From assembly GCF_000721105.1 (NCBI RefSeq), contig NZ_JOEV01000057.1, positions 1-40,698 on the forward strand: a stretch of DNA of 40,698 nt. Direction: 5' to 3'. This DNA is from Streptomyces cellulosae. Its GTDB lineage: Bacteria > Actinomycetota > Actinomycetes > Streptomycetales > Streptomycetaceae. The notes under the pieces are model-generated. The model was not told the origin of the DNA, searched no databases, and saw only the letters and a program-made list of their open reading frames with translations. Below, in pieces: positions 16,497 through 25,530 of the stretch. Made by a program: the position numbers and the translations under genes. Numbering within the stretch: the first letter of the stretch is position 1; every line of letters begins with the position of its first letter.

Positions 16497-16615
16497 CGTT
16501 CTTCCTCCCCGTACGCATCCCGTGAACGCGCTCCGTATCCCATCCACGCGTTCCAGGGATGATTCGTTCCCCCAGGTCACAGCCCATTTCAGCGTTCCAG
16601 CATCCCCAATCACCC

Positions 16616-16629
16616 GCCAGTGGTGGCGG
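16616..16629. promoter_or_regulatory. Inverted-repeat site (copy 2) upstream of the DUF4232 lipoprotein
   Basis: GCCAGTGGTGGCGG, in context CCGCCA-GTGG-TGGCGG, forms a perfect 6-bp inverted repeat with a 4-bp spacer. It sits between the divergent XRE gene and the lipoprotein gene, where an autoregulatory operator would be expected. Confidence 0.5.
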
Positions 16630-16732
16630 CCGGGACGGATCACCGCACAAGCTCCGGTCATCCAAGCACGCCGCTCCCGACGACCGGTCGAGCGGTCTGC
16701 CGCAACCCACAGTTTTCGGAAGAGGACCTGTC

Positions 16733-17467
16733 ATGCGTGCACGACGTATCCGCCTGATCGCCGCCACCGGCGCCACCCTCGCCGCCCTCGCCCTCACGGC
16801 GTGCCAGGACGGGACGGGAACGAAGGACGAGGGCGCCTCCCGACCGACGGCGACCACCAGCACGGGCCGGTCGACGGCAACGCCCACCTCCACCACGGGC
16901 ACCCCCGACACCGCCCCGGCCACCACCACCCCGGGCAAGCCGGCCACGTCGAACGGCAAGGTCCCCACCTCCGCCAGGAAGCCGGCCCCGGAAGCGGGCC
17001 CGCGCAAGACCTCGGACCCGGACCCGAACGCCCCCGAGAACCGCGTCCTGTGCAACGGCTCGAACACCACCGTCACCGCCCAGCCGGTCTCCCGGCCCGT
17101 CAACCACATGCTGATCACCGTCAAGAACACCGGCTCGAAGCTCTGCGACCTCACGTACTACCCGGTGCTCCGCTTCGACGAGATGCAGTGGGCGCCGCAG
17201 CCCTTCGAGGGCTCCAAGCCGCAGGCGGTGACCACCCTCGCCCCCGGCGAGTCGGGCTACGCGGGCGTCCTGCTGGCGTCAGCCGACGGCAGCGGCGACG
17301 GCGGCACCACCGGCCGCCGGCTGACGGTCGCCTTCCAGGGCGCGACCCCGAACAGCAGCGGCGGCGCCTCCGCGACTCCGTCGCTGCCGGGCAAGGGCGT
17401 GTACTACGACAGCTCGCTGCAGGTGACCTACTGGCAGCGCGAGATGAGCGACGCGCTCGCCTACTGA
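16733..17467 (+). CDS. DUF4232-type lipoprotein
   Basis: A 244-residue predicted lipoprotein with lipobox LTAC (Cys24). A Thr/Pro/Ser-rich linker (residues 35-100) is followed by a folded domain starting at [31 protein letters not shown]. That pattern, with a later ESGYAGVLL, fits DUF4232. The fold is thought to be beta-sandwich-like and extracytoplasmic; role unknown. The ATG has AGAGGA upstream. It is divergent from the XRE/transmembrane regulator and shares promoter elements with the small paralogue at 14927. Its last 7 bp overlap hemB convergently. Confidence 0.85.
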   Translation: MRARRIRLIAATGATLAALALTACQDGTGTKDEGASRPTATTSTGRSTATPTSTTGTPDTAPATTTPGKPATSNGKVPTSARKPAPEAGPRKTSDPDPNAPENRVLCNGSNTTVTAQPVSRPVNHMLITVKNTGSKLCDLTYYPVLRFDEMQWAPQPFEGSKPQAVTTLAPGESGYAGVLLASADGSGDGGTTGRRLTVAFQGATPNSSGGASATPSLPGKGVYYDSSLQVTYWQREMSDALAY

Positions 17468-18459
17468 CCGCTCAGCTGCTGGGCCACCTCGGTGGCCCAG
17501 TAGGTGAGGATGTTCTGCGCGCCGGCCCGCTTGATGCCGGTCAGCGTCTCCAGGATCGCCCGGTCGCGGTCGATCCAGCCCTTCTCGGCGGCGGCCTCGA
17601 TCATCGAGTACTCGCCGGAGATCTGGTAGGCGGCGACCGGCACGTCCACGGCGTCGGCGACGCGCGCGAGAATGTCCAAATAGGGCCCGGCCGGCTTCAC
17701 CATCACCATGTCGGCCCCCTCCTCCAGGTCCAGGGCCAACTCCCGCAGGGACTCCCGGGCGTTCGCCGGGTCCTGCTGGTACGTCTTGCGGTCTCCCTTC
17801 AGGGAGGAGCCGACGGCCTCCCGGAAGGGCCCGTAGAAGGCGGACGCGTACTTCGCGGTGTAGGCGAGGATCGCGACGTCCTGGCGCCCTATCTGGTCGA
17901 GGGCGTCGCGGACGACGCCGATCTGCCCGTCCATCATCCCGCTGGGCCCGACGACGTGCGCACCGGCGTCGGCCTGCACCCGGGCCATCTCGGCGTACCG
18001 CTCCAGGGTCGCGTCGTTGTCGACACGCCCCTCGGAGTCCAGCACCCCGCAATGCCCGTGGTCGACCGTCTCGTCGAGGCACAGGTCGGACATCACCAAC
18101 AGGTCGTCCCCGACCTCGGCCCGCACATCACGGAGGGCCACCTGCAGAATCCCGTCCGGATCGGTCCCCGGCGTCCCCACCGCGTCCTTCTTCGACTCCT
18201 CCGGCACCCCGAACAGCATGATCCCGGAGATCCCCGCGGCCACGGCCTCGGCGGCTGCCTTCTTCAGACTGTCCCGGGTGTGCTGCACGACACCGGGCAT
18301 GGCCGCGATCGGCACGGGCTCGGCGGCACCTTCCCGCACGAACGCGGGGAGGATGAAGTCAGCGGGGTGCAGCCGGGTCTCGGCGACCATGCGCCGCATG
18401 ACAGGAGTGGTCCGCAGCCGCCGCGGGCGCGCACCGGGAAACGATCCGTACTTCGACAT
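17461..18459 (-). CDS. hemB: Delta-aminolevulinic acid dehydratase (porphobilinogen synthase)
   Basis: Joins two 5-aminolevulinate molecules to porphobilinogen, the second committed step of tetrapyrrole synthesis. 332 residues, standard length. Both Schiff-base lysines are visible: Lys203 in [13 protein letters not shown] and Lys255 in [10 protein letters not shown]. The metal loop reads [15 protein letters not shown], with Asp replacing the zinc cysteines, so this belongs to the Mg2+-using rather than the zinc-cysteine group (from known family patterns). It lies downstream of cobA-hemD in the same direction but 156 bp away, with a possible hairpin between, so it may have its own promoter. 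Confidence 0.97.
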   Translation of the reverse strand: MSKYGSFPGARPRRLRTTPVMRRMVAETRLHPADFILPAFVREGAAEPVPIAAMPGVVQHTRDSLKKAAAEAVAAGISGIMLFGVPEESKKDAVGTPGTDPDGILQVALRDVRAEVGDDLLVMSDLCLDETVDHGHCGVLDSEGRVDNDATLERYAEMARVQADAGAHVVGPSGMMDGQIGVVRDALDQIGRQDVAILAYTAKYASAFYGPFREAVGSSLKGDRKTYQQDPANARESLRELALDLEEGADMVMVKPAGPYLDILARVADAVDVPVAAYQISGEYSMIEAAAEKGWIDRDRAILETLTGIKRAGAQNILTYWATEVAQQLSGQ

Positions 18460-18554
18460 ACCACCTACGCTACGCCCGCCCCAACCGCGCCTTTGCCGAC
18501 GGCCCGTCGGCGCCCCGGCAGCACGACGGCGACCGCTTTCGGCGGGGAGAGGAC

Positions 18555-18597
18555 GGGGCGGGAGGCGCGCCGAGGGTGTCCACCCGCGTCCCGCCCC
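18555..18597. terminator. Possible hairpin between hemD and hemB
   Basis: Arms ggggcggga (18555-18563) and tcccgcccc (18589-18597) pair over 9 bp with a 25-nt loop, just downstream of the hemD stop. Weak as a terminator because of the long loop. Confidence 0.3.
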
Positions 18598-18615
18598 CCG
18601 CCCCGGCCCACAGGC

Positions 18616-20334
18616 TCAGGTAGTCGTACGCCTCCGCCGAGCCCCCGGCCGCCGCTCACTGGGCCGAGTCACGGGGTCCCCGGCCTCCACCGCCGCGGCC
18701 CGCCGCCGCAGCCCGAAGTCGGCGAGAGCCTCGGCCAGCTTGTGCACGGACGGCTCCGGAGCCATCACGTCCACCCGCAGCCCGTGCTCCTCCGCGGTCT
18801 TCGCCGTAGCGGGCCCGATACACGCGATCACGGTCACGTTGTGCGGCTTCCCGGCGATACCCACCAGGTTCCGCACCGTCGAGGACGACGTGAACAGCAC
18901 GGCGTCGAACCCACCGCCCTTGATCGCCTCCCGGGTCTCGGCCGGCGGCGGCGAGGCCCGCACGGTCCGATAGGCGGTGACGTCGTCGACCTCCCACCCG
19001 AGCTCGATCAGCCCCGCCACCAGCGTCTCGGTGGCGATGTCGGCACGCGGCAGGAACACCCGGTCGATCGGATCGAACACCGGGTCGTACGGAGGCCAGT
19101 CCTCCAGCAACCCGGCGGCGGACTGCTCCCCGCTGGGCACCAGGTCCGGCTTCACACCGAAGGCGACCAGCGCCTTGGCGGTCTGCTCCCCCACCGCGGC
19201 CACCTTGATCCCGGCGAAGGCGCGCGCGTCGAGCCCGTACTCCTCGAACTTCTCCCGGACGGCCTTGACGGCGTTGACCGACGTGAACGCGATCCACTCG
19301 TAGCGCCCCGTCACCAGCCCCTTCACCGCCCGCTCCATCTGCTGCGGCGTCCGCGGCGGCTCGACGGCGATCGTCGGCACCTCGTGCGGCACGGCACCGT
19401 AGGACCGCAACTGGTCGGAGAGCGAGGCCGCCTGTTCCTTCGTGCGCGGTACGAGCACCCGCCACCCGAACAGCGGCTTGGACTCGAACCACGAGAGCTG
19501 CTCACGCTGAGCCGCGGCGGACCGATCACCGACCACGGCTATCACCGGCCGCCCGCCTTCCGGCGAGGGCAGCACCTTGGCCTGCTTCAGCGTCTGGGCG
19601 ATGGTGCCCAACGTGGCGGTCCAGGTCCGCTGCCGCGTGGTCGTACCCGCGACCGTCACCGTCAGCGGCGTATCGGGCTTGCGCCCGGCGGACACCAGCT
19701 CACCGGCGGCGGCACCGACGGAATCCAGGGTCGTCGACACGACAACCGTCCCGTCGGACGCCCCCACCTCCGTCCAGCACCGGTCGGAAGCGGTCCGCGC
19801 GTCCACGAACCGCACGTCCGCGCCCTCCGCGTCCCGCAGCGGAACACCGGCGTACGCGGGCACGCCGACCGCGGCCGCGACCCCGGGAACGACCTCGAAA
19901 GGCACCCCCGCGGCGGCGCACGCCAGCATCTCCTCAGCGGCGTACGCGTCGAGCCCGGGGTCCCCGGACACCGCACGTACGACCCGCCTGCCGCCCCGCG
20001 CGGCCTCCATGACAAGATGTGCGGCATCCCGCACGGCGGGGACGCCAGCGGTCGTTGACGCGCCGTCAACAACCGTCAGTTGAGGCACGCCTGTGGCCGG
20101 CGCCGGACCGGAAGCGAGATCCGCAGAGGGATCCGCGTCCGTGTTCACGACGGCGACACCGGACCTGGCATGCGTACGTACGACGTCGAGCACCTCGCGC
20201 TCGGCGACGAGAACGTCCGCGTGGGCCAGGGCCTCGACGGCGCGCAGAGTCAGTAGTCCCGGATCTCCGGGTCCGGCACCCAGGAAGGTGACGTGCCCGT
20301 GTTCGGGACCGGCGGGAAGAGTGGTGGGGCTCAC
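18616..20334 (-). CDS. hemD: Bifunctional uroporphyrinogen-III C-methyltransferase / uroporphyrinogen-III synthase
   Basis: A 572-residue fusion typical of actinomycetes. The N-terminal half (to about 245) is a tetrapyrrole methylase (CobA/SUMT type): GHVTFLGAGPGDPGLLTLRA gives the SAM-site GAGPGDP, and SGDPGL and VPGVAAAVGVPAYAGVPL follow. The C-terminal half (about 285-545) is HemD, with WRVLVPRTKEQA, FTSVNAVKAV, AVGEQTAKAL and the IGPATAKTAEEHGL motif. It makes uroporphyrinogen III and can channel it to precorrin-2 for sirohaem/B12. The GTG overlaps the hemC stop by 4 bp (GTGA), showing translational coupling. The basic tail RRPGARRRRTTT is unusual. Confidence 0.95.
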   Translation of the reverse strand: MSPTTLPAGPEHGHVTFLGAGPGDPGLLTLRAVEALAHADVLVAEREVLDVVRTHARSGVAVVNTDADPSADLASGPAPATGVPQLTVVDGASTTAGVPAVRDAAHLVMEAARGGRRVVRAVSGDPGLDAYAAEEMLACAAAGVPFEVVPGVAAAVGVPAYAGVPLRDAEGADVRFVDARTASDRCWTEVGASDGTVVVSTTLDSVGAAAGELVSAGRKPDTPLTVTVAGTTTRQRTWTATLGTIAQTLKQAKVLPSPEGGRPVIAVVGDRSAAAQREQLSWFESKPLFGWRVLVPRTKEQAASLSDQLRSYGAVPHEVPTIAVEPPRTPQQMERAVKGLVTGRYEWIAFTSVNAVKAVREKFEEYGLDARAFAGIKVAAVGEQTAKALVAFGVKPDLVPSGEQSAAGLLEDWPPYDPVFDPIDRVFLPRADIATETLVAGLIELGWEVDDVTAYRTVRASPPPAETREAIKGGGFDAVLFTSSSTVRNLVGIAGKPHNVTVIACIGPATAKTAEEHGLRVDVMAPEPSVHKLAEALADFGLRRRAAAVEAGDPVTRPSERRPGARRRRTTT

Positions 20335-21326
20335 TGTGCTTGCTCCCCCATCAGACCGGCCGCGCCCTGGGCAAGCATCTCGGCAGCGAGTTCGCGACCG
20401 AGCGCCATTGCCTGGTCGTACGTCTCGGGCACGGGACCGGTGGTGGACAACTGCACCGTGCGCGTGCCGTCGGTCGTGCCGACTATGCCGCGCAGGCGCA
20501 TTTCCTTGACAATCTGCCGGGCGGCCTGGGGGTCCCCCCGCTCGAGCGGAGCCGAGAGGGGGGGAAGGTCGGCCAGCGCGCCCACAGGTGCGCTGCAACC
20601 GGCCTCCAGGGCGGCGAGCAGTGACCGTTCGGCGGTCACGGCGACCCGCGTGAACGGGTCGTCGAGCTCGCCGAGCGCGGCGATCAGGTCCGCGTTGTCC
20701 GCGGCACACTCGATCGCGAGTGCTCCCTGGCCGGGAGCGGGCAGAACCGTGTCGACCGACAGGAAGTCGGTCACCTCGTCGATCCGGCCGATCCGGGTCA
20801 GTCCGGCGGCGGCCAGGACCACGGCGTCCAGCTCACCGTCCCGGACGTACCCGATGCGGGTGTCGACGTTCCCGCGGATCGGCACCGTCTCAATGTCCAG
20901 CCCGTGGCCGCGTGCGTACGCGTTGAGCTGGGCCATCCGTCGCGGTGACCCCGTACCTATGCGGGCGCCGCGCGGCAGGTCGGTGAACTTCAGCGCGTCC
21001 CGGGCGACGATGGCGTCCCTCGGGTCCTCGCGCTCGGGGACGGCGGCCAGCGCCAGCACGTCGGGCTGCCCGGTCGGGAGGTCCTTCAGCGAATGAACCG
21101 CGAAGTCGATCTCGCCCTTGAGCAGCGCCTCGCGCAGCGCGGTCACGAAGACGCCGGTGCCGCCGATCTGTGCGAGCTGCTCGCGGGAGGTGTCACCGTA
21201 GGTGGTGATCTCGACCAGCTCGACGGACCGGCCGGTCACCTGGCTCACGGCGTCCGCCACCTGCCCGGACTGGGCCATGGCGAGCTTGCTCCGCCTGGTC
21301 CCGAGCCTCAATGCCTTGCTACTCAT
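20331..21326 (-). CDS. hemC: Hydroxymethylbilane synthase (porphobilinogen deaminase)
   Basis: Condenses four porphobilinogens to hydroxymethylbilane. 331 residues. The dipyrromethane cofactor cysteine is Cys244 in EAGCSAPVG. Other family marks are RLGTRRSKLAMAQS at 7-20, GGTGVFVTALREALL, AVHSLKDLPT and GTGSPRRMAQL. ATG overlaps the hemA stop (ATGA) and its stop overlaps hemD, so hemA-hemC-hemD is one tightly coupled unit. Confidence 0.97.
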   Translation of the reverse strand: MSSKALRLGTRRSKLAMAQSGQVADAVSQVTGRSVELVEITTYGDTSREQLAQIGGTGVFVTALREALLKGEIDFAVHSLKDLPTGQPDVLALAAVPEREDPRDAIVARDALKFTDLPRGARIGTGSPRRMAQLNAYARGHGLDIETVPIRGNVDTRIGYVRDGELDAVVLAAAGLTRIGRIDEVTDFLSVDTVLPAPGQGALAIECAADNADLIAALGELDDPFTRVAVTAERSLLAALEAGCSAPVGALADLPPLSAPLERGDPQAARQIVKEMRLRGIVGTTDGTRTVQLSTTGPVPETYDQAMALGRELAAEMLAQGAAGLMGEQAQ

Positions 21327-23191
21327 GCCGGCCCTCGGTTCTTGCGGTTGTTCTCAGTGCTGTCGTGGGCGCTGTCGGCGCTCTCCGCGGTCCGGTCCTC
21401 GGCGCCCTCGTCGGCGCGGGAGACGGAGGCCACCGTCTCGGGGTCGAGGTCGAACAGGGTGCGCAGCGCGTCCGCGTATCCGGTGCCGCCGGGCTCGGCC
21501 GCGAGCTGCTTGACCCGTACGGTCGGCGCGTGCAGCAGCTTGTCGACCACACGCTTCACGGTCTGTGTGATCTCGCCGCGCTGCTTGTCGTCCAGCCCGG
21601 GCAGCCGCCCGTCGAGCCGGGCGATCTCACCGGCGACGACATCGGCGGCCATGGTGCGCAGGGCGACCACGGTGGGAGTGATGTGCGCGGCCCGCTGTGC
21701 CGCTCCGAACGCCGCGACCTCGTCGGCGACGATGCGGCGGACCTGGTCGACGTCGGCGGCCATCGGCGCGTCGGCGGACGCTTCCGCCAGCGACTCGATG
21801 TCGACCAGCCGTACTCCGGTCAGCCGGTGCACGGCCGCGTCGATGTCGCGCGGCATGGCGAGGTCGAGCAGGAAGAGCGCGGGCGCCGGACGCGGCATCT
21901 CGGCGACCGGTTCGGGCCTGCGCCGCTCGGGCACCCGGCCGACGGCGGCCGAGGCGGCGGCGAGAGCGGCGATGGTGTCCGCCTCCTCGGCGGGGTCGAG
22001 CGTCGTGACGAGACCTGCGGGGGCGGAGCCCTGGTGACGCGGAGTGCCGTTGTCCACCCAGGCGGCGTGCTGTTCGAGATCGGCGGCGGCCATCCCGGCC
22101 ACGGCCGCCTCACCGAGCACGGAGAACCCGGCGGTCGCCTGCACGGCGGCCGGCTCGAGCGGACAGCCCTCCTCGGTGCCGAGGCTGGTGGGCGCCCCCC
22201 CGGCCGACGCTGCCGAAGCAGTCGTACGACCGGACCCGCCGGCCGACTCCCCCGCCCCGCCGGAACCGCCACCACCGGGACCACGACCACCGAGGCCGTC
22301 CTCGCCCGGCCCATGACCACCGAATCCGTCACCACCAAAGCCGCGCCCCGCCGGAACCGCCACCGCCGCGGCGACCGCCTCGGCCGTCAGCACCAGCCCC
22401 GTGGCCCCCGTACAGGAGACGGCGACATCGGCACGTGTCAGCTCGACCGGCACCGATTCCATCGGGACCGCGCGGGCCAGCACGTGCGTGTCGTCGCCCT
22501 CGCTCAATATCTGGGCGAGGCGCTCGGCGCGGTCGGGAGTGCGGTTGGCGACGACTATCTCGGCGACCCCGGCCCGCGCGAGCGTGGCCGCGGCCAGCGA
22601 GGACATCGACCCGGCGCCGATGACCAGCGCCTTCTTTCCGCGGGCCCAGGCCTCGACCGGCGTACCGGAGGACAGCTGCTCCAGGCCGAAGGTGACCAGG
22701 GACTGACCGGCGCGGTCGATGCCGGTCTCGGAGTGGGCGCGCTTGCCGACCCGCAGCGCCTGCTGGAACAGGTCGTTGAGCAGCCGTCCGGCGGTGTGCA
22801 GTTCCTGCGCCTTGGCGAGGGAGTCCTTTATCTGGCCGAGGATCTGCCCCTCGCCGACGACCATCGAGTCCAGCCCGCAGGCCACCGAGAAGAGGTGGTG
22901 GACGGCCCGGTCCTCGTAATGCACATAGAGATAGGGAGTGAGCTCGTCGAGCCCGACCCCGCTGTGCTGGGCGAGCAGCGTGGACAGCTCGGCGACACCG
23001 GCGTGGAACTTGTCCACGTCGGCGTACAGCTCGATGCGGTTGCAGGTGGCGAGGACGGCGGCCTCGGCGGCCGGTTCGGCGGCGACCGTGTCCTGCAGCA
23101 GCTTGATCTGGCCGTCCACGGACAGCGTGGCCCGCTCCAGCACGCTGACCGGGGCGCTGCGGTGGCTCAGCCCGACGACGAGGAGACTCAT
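21323..23191 (-). CDS. hemA: Glutamyl-tRNA reductase with large internal insert
   Basis: Reduces glutamyl-tRNA with NADPH to glutamate-1-semialdehyde, the first committed step of C5 haem synthesis. Catalytic Cys50 lies in LATCNRIELYA. GEGQILGQ at 113-120 and the NADPH-site VIGAGSMSSLAAATL at 190-204 are intact. The C-terminal dimerisation region is present. At 622 residues it is about 160 longer than most HemA. The extra part (about 275-436) interrupts the nucleotide-binding domain between TGATGLVLT and LFLLDLAMPRDID. It contains a glycine-rich tract (283-322) and an acidic/alanine-rich part. From memory the S. coelicolor enzyme is also enlarged (about 580). ATG overlaps the rex stop. Confidence 0.96.
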   Translation of the reverse strand: MSLLVVGLSHRSAPVSVLERATLSVDGQIKLLQDTVAAEPAAEAAVLATCNRIELYADVDKFHAGVAELSTLLAQHSGVGLDELTPYLYVHYEDRAVHHLFSVACGLDSMVVGEGQILGQIKDSLAKAQELHTAGRLLNDLFQQALRVGKRAHSETGIDRAGQSLVTFGLEQLSSGTPVEAWARGKKALVIGAGSMSSLAAATLARAGVAEIVVANRTPDRAERLAQILSEGDDTHVLARAVPMESVPVELTRADVAVSCTGATGLVLTAEAVAAAVAVPAGRGFGGDGFGGHGPGEDGLGGRGPGGGGSGGAGESAGGSGRTTASAASAGGAPTSLGTEEGCPLEPAAVQATAGFSVLGEAAVAGMAAADLEQHAAWVDNGTPRHQGSAPAGLVTTLDPAEEADTIAALAAASAAVGRVPERRRPEPVAEMPRPAPALFLLDLAMPRDIDAAVHRLTGVRLVDIESLAEASADAPMAADVDQVRRIVADEVAAFGAAQRAAHITPTVVALRTMAADVVAGEIARLDGRLPGLDDKQRGEITQTVKRVVDKLLHAPTVRVKQLAAEPGGTGYADALRTLFDLDPETVASVSRADEGAEDRTAESADSAHDSTENNRKNRGPA

Positions 23192-23964
23192 GCCGGCATC
23201 ACGGCGGGGACGTCCCCGTCGGGCCCCTTGTCGGCGGACTGCTTGCGGACGGCGGCGGCCGGTATCCCGTCCACGGCGGCACCGGCGGCGGCAGCGGCCT
23301 CCTCGCCGGCCTTGCGCTGCTCGTGGAAGGCGAGGATCTGCAGCTCGATGGAGAGGTCGACCTTGCGCACGTCGACCCCGTCCGGCACGGACAGCACGGT
23401 CGGCGCGAAGTTCAGGATGGAGGTGACCCCGGCGGCCACGAGCCGGTCGCAGACCTGCTGGGCGGCACCGGCGGGGGTGGCGATGACACCGATCGACACG
23501 CCGTTGTCCTCGATGATTTTCTCGAGCTCGTCCGTGTGCTGGACGGGGATCCCGGCGACGGGCTTTCCGGCCATCGCGGGATCGGCGTCGATGAGGGCCG
23601 CGACCCGGAAACCACGCGAGGCGAACCCGCCGTAGTTGGCCAGGGCGGCACCGAGATTTCCGATACCGACGATCACTACCGGCCAGTCCTGGGTGAGCCC
23701 CAGTTCACGGGAGATCTGGTAGACGAGATACTCGACGTCGTAGCCCACACCGCGGGTGCCGTACGAGCCCAGGTACGAGAAGTCCTTGCGCAGCTTCGCG
23801 GAGTTGACCCCCGCGGCGGCCGCGAGCTCCTCGGAGGAGACCGTGGGCACCGAGCGCTCCGACAGTGCGGTCAGCGCACGGAGGTACAGCGGAAGCCGGG
23901 CGACGGTGGCCTCGGGAATCCCTCGGCTACGGGTCGCCGGTCGGTGAGTTCGGCCAGTTGCCAC
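23188..23964 (-). CDS. rex: Redox-sensing transcriptional repressor Rex
   Basis: Senses the NADH/NAD+ ratio. It binds DNA when NADH is low and is released by NADH, derepressing respiratory and haem genes. 258 residues. The N-terminal winged helix is ELAAAAGVNSAKLRKDFSYLGSYGTRGVGY, and the Rossmann domain opens with VIVGIGNLGAALANYGGF. The GTG start at 23964 has CAGGAG 5 bp upstream and gives the known Rex N-terminus. The C-terminus carries an Ala/Gly-rich extension. A Rex operator lies upstream at 24041-24058, implying autoregulation of rex-hemA-hemC-hemD. The stop overlaps the hemA start. Confidence 0.97.
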   Translation of the reverse strand: MATGRTHRPATRSRGIPEATVARLPLYLRALTALSERSVPTVSSEELAAAAGVNSAKLRKDFSYLGSYGTRGVGYDVEYLVYQISRELGLTQDWPVVIVGIGNLGAALANYGGFASRGFRVAALIDADPAMAGKPVAGIPVQHTDELEKIIEDNGVSIGVIATPAGAAQQVCDRLVAAGVTSILNFAPTVLSVPDGVDVRKVDLSIELQILAFHEQRKAGEEAAAAAGAAVDGIPAAAVRKQSADKGPDGDVPAVMPA

Positions 23965-24040
23965 GGTGCTCCTGCGGGTAGAGCGGGGCTGCAGGCGGTC
24001 ACACGTCCCCGGACCGCCCCGTCGACAGCAGGCTATGTCT

Positions 24041-24058
24041 TTGTGAACGCGTGCACAA
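24041..24058. promoter_or_regulatory. Rex operator (ROP) upstream of rex
   Basis: TTGTGAACGCGTGCACAA matches the Rex consensus TGTGAACGC...CACA and is nearly palindromic. It lies 77 bp upstream of the rex start. Confidence 0.9.
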
Positions 24059-24218
24059 AGATGGTGTCCGATTTGCCCGGCGAACGTGACCGGGGTCACG
24101 CGCCCCCGGCGCACTGGTGTGGAACCGGCGCACAGGCACCACCGTTCCTTCTCTCCTGGGGGCAAAACCACACACTCTCCTCCACGATCGCGCCCCCGAG
24201 ACCAGTTCGTCGTCGATC

Positions 24219-24491
24219 CTAAGCCAAGGCTTTGCGGAGGCGATCCTCGTTCACACGCCAGAACGTGTGCTGCTCGCCGTCGACGAGGACGACCGGGATC
24301 TGCTCCCAGTACTGGTCATGGAGCTGCGGATCCCGCGTGATGTCCTTCCTTTCCCAGGGAACGCCGAGATCGGCGCACACCTTCTCCACGATCACCTGTG
24401 CGTCGTCGCACAAGTGGCAGCCGGGCTTCCGGATAAGCGTCACGAGCCGGTCCTGCGGGGCGGGGCCCTTCCGGGCGAAGAGGGGAGTCAT
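24219..24491 (-). CDS. Glutaredoxin-like protein (DUF836 type)
   Basis: A 90-residue thioredoxin-fold protein with a CxxC at Cys25/Cys28 (KPGCHLCDDA), the cis-proline segment QIPVVLVDGEQ, and a C-terminal helix. It probably acts as a small thiol-disulfide oxidoreductase in the cytosol, with partner unknown. ATG 24491 is favoured because GGAG lies 10 bp upstream; ATG 24500 almost touches that site. Transcribed toward rex but separated by about 250 bp containing the rex promoter. Divergent from the HAD phosphatase. Confidence 0.88.
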   Translation of the reverse strand: MTPLFARKGPAPQDRLVTLIRKPGCHLCDDAQVIVEKVCADLGVPWERKDITRDPQLHDQYWEQIPVVLVDGEQHTFWRVNEDRLRKALA

Positions 24492-24618
24492 GCCGGCCAT
24501 TCTCCAACTCGCCCGGTCGGCTGTCCTCCCCCCTGTTTAACGGCAGGGTCGCGGAGAGTTCACAGCCTCCAAACCTCTCCATACCGGAACCAGCGAACTC
24601 AATCGCTATGCTCACGCC

Positions 24619-25530
24619 ATGGCCGCTCTCGGATGGCTCACCCCCCGTAGGCGCCCCGCCACGGCGCGCAGCGTGCTCGCCGGCGAGGCCTCGGCGGAGG
24701 CAGCACGCAAGTCCACGCAGGACATCACCGGCGACGAGCCGGAATTCCCGGTGCACGGCGACGCGCGCGCCGCCGCCTTCTTCGACCTCGACAACACCGT
24801 GATGCAGGGTGCCGCCCTCTTCCACTTCGGGCGGGGCCTGTACAAGCGGAAGTTCTTCGAGACCCGCGAGCTCGCGAGGTTCGCCTGGCAGCAGGCGTGG
24901 TTCCGGCTGGCCGGCGTCGAGGACCCGGAGCACATGCAGGAGGCCCGGGACTCCGCGCTGTCGATCGTCAAGGGCCACCGCGTCGCCGAGCTGCAGTCGA
25001 TCGGCGAGGAGATCTACGACGAGTACATGGCCGAGCGCATCTGGCCGGGCACCCGGGCCCTGGCCCAGGCCCACCTGGACGCGGGCCAGAAGGTCTGGCT
25101 GGTCACCGCGGCCCCGGTCGAGATCGCCCAGGTGATCGCCCGCCGCCTCGGCCTGACGGGCGCGCTGGGCACGGTCGCCGAGTCGATCGACGGCGTGTAC
25201 ACCGGCAAGCTCGTCGGCGAGCCGCTGCACGGCCCGGCCAAGGCGGAGGCGGTACGCGCCCTGGCGGCGGCGGAGGGCCTGGACCTGACCCGCTGCGCGG
25301 CCTACAGCGACTCGCACAACGACATCCCGATGCTCTCGCTGGTCGGCCACCCCTACGCCATCAACCCCGATTCCAAGCTGCGCAAGCACGCCCGCCGGCT
25401 GGAGTGGCGCCTGCGGGACTACCGCACGGGCCGCAAGGCGGCGAAGGTCGGCATCCCCGCGGCGGCCGGCGTGGGCGCGGTGGCGGGCGGCACGGCGGCG
25501 GCGATCGCCCTGCACAAGCGTCGCCGCTGA
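24619..25530 (+). CDS. HAD-IB family hydrolase (SerB-like) with C-terminal hydrophobic tail
   Basis: A 303-residue haloacid-dehalogenase phosphatase. Motif I is FFDLDNTVMQG (Asp56, Asp58), the motif II region is VTAAPVEIA, and motif III/IV is GPAKAEAV...YSDSHNDIPML. This is the HAD-IB pattern found in phosphoserine phosphatase relatives and in lipid-biosynthesis phosphatases. The C-terminus (about 275-298, GIPAAAGVGAVAGGTAAAIAL) is hydrophobic and may anchor it to the membrane. There is no clear ribosome site before ATG 24619. TATGCT 7 bp upstream could be a -10 element of a leaderless transcript. Located just upstream of bldN, as in other Streptomyces from memory. Confidence 0.9.
   Translation: MAALGWLTPRRRPATARSVLAGEASAEAARKSTQDITGDEPEFPVHGDARAAAFFDLDNTVMQGAALFHFGRGLYKRKFFETRELARFAWQQAWFRLAGVEDPEHMQEARDSALSIVKGHRVAELQSIGEEIYDEYMAERIWPGTRALAQAHLDAGQKVWLVTAAPVEIAQVIARRLGLTGALGTVAESIDGVYTGKLVGEPLHGPAKAEAVRALAAAEGLDLTRCAAYSDSHNDIPMLSLVGHPYAINPDSKLRKHARRLEWRLRDYRTGRKAAKVGIPAAAGVGAVAGGTAAAIALHKRRR

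Noticed and set aside
18495..18511. GCCGACGG/CCGTCGGC inverted repeat between hemD and hemB
   Set aside because: The spacer is one base, so it cannot form a stable hairpin; without conservation data it is not called as an operator.
16444..20058. A very long plus-strand open frame of about 1200 codons
   Set aside because: It runs antisense through the XRE gene, hemB and hemD, which have clear family motifs. The frame is open only because of GC-rich codon bias, and its translation is low-complexity Arg/His/Pro/Gly-rich.
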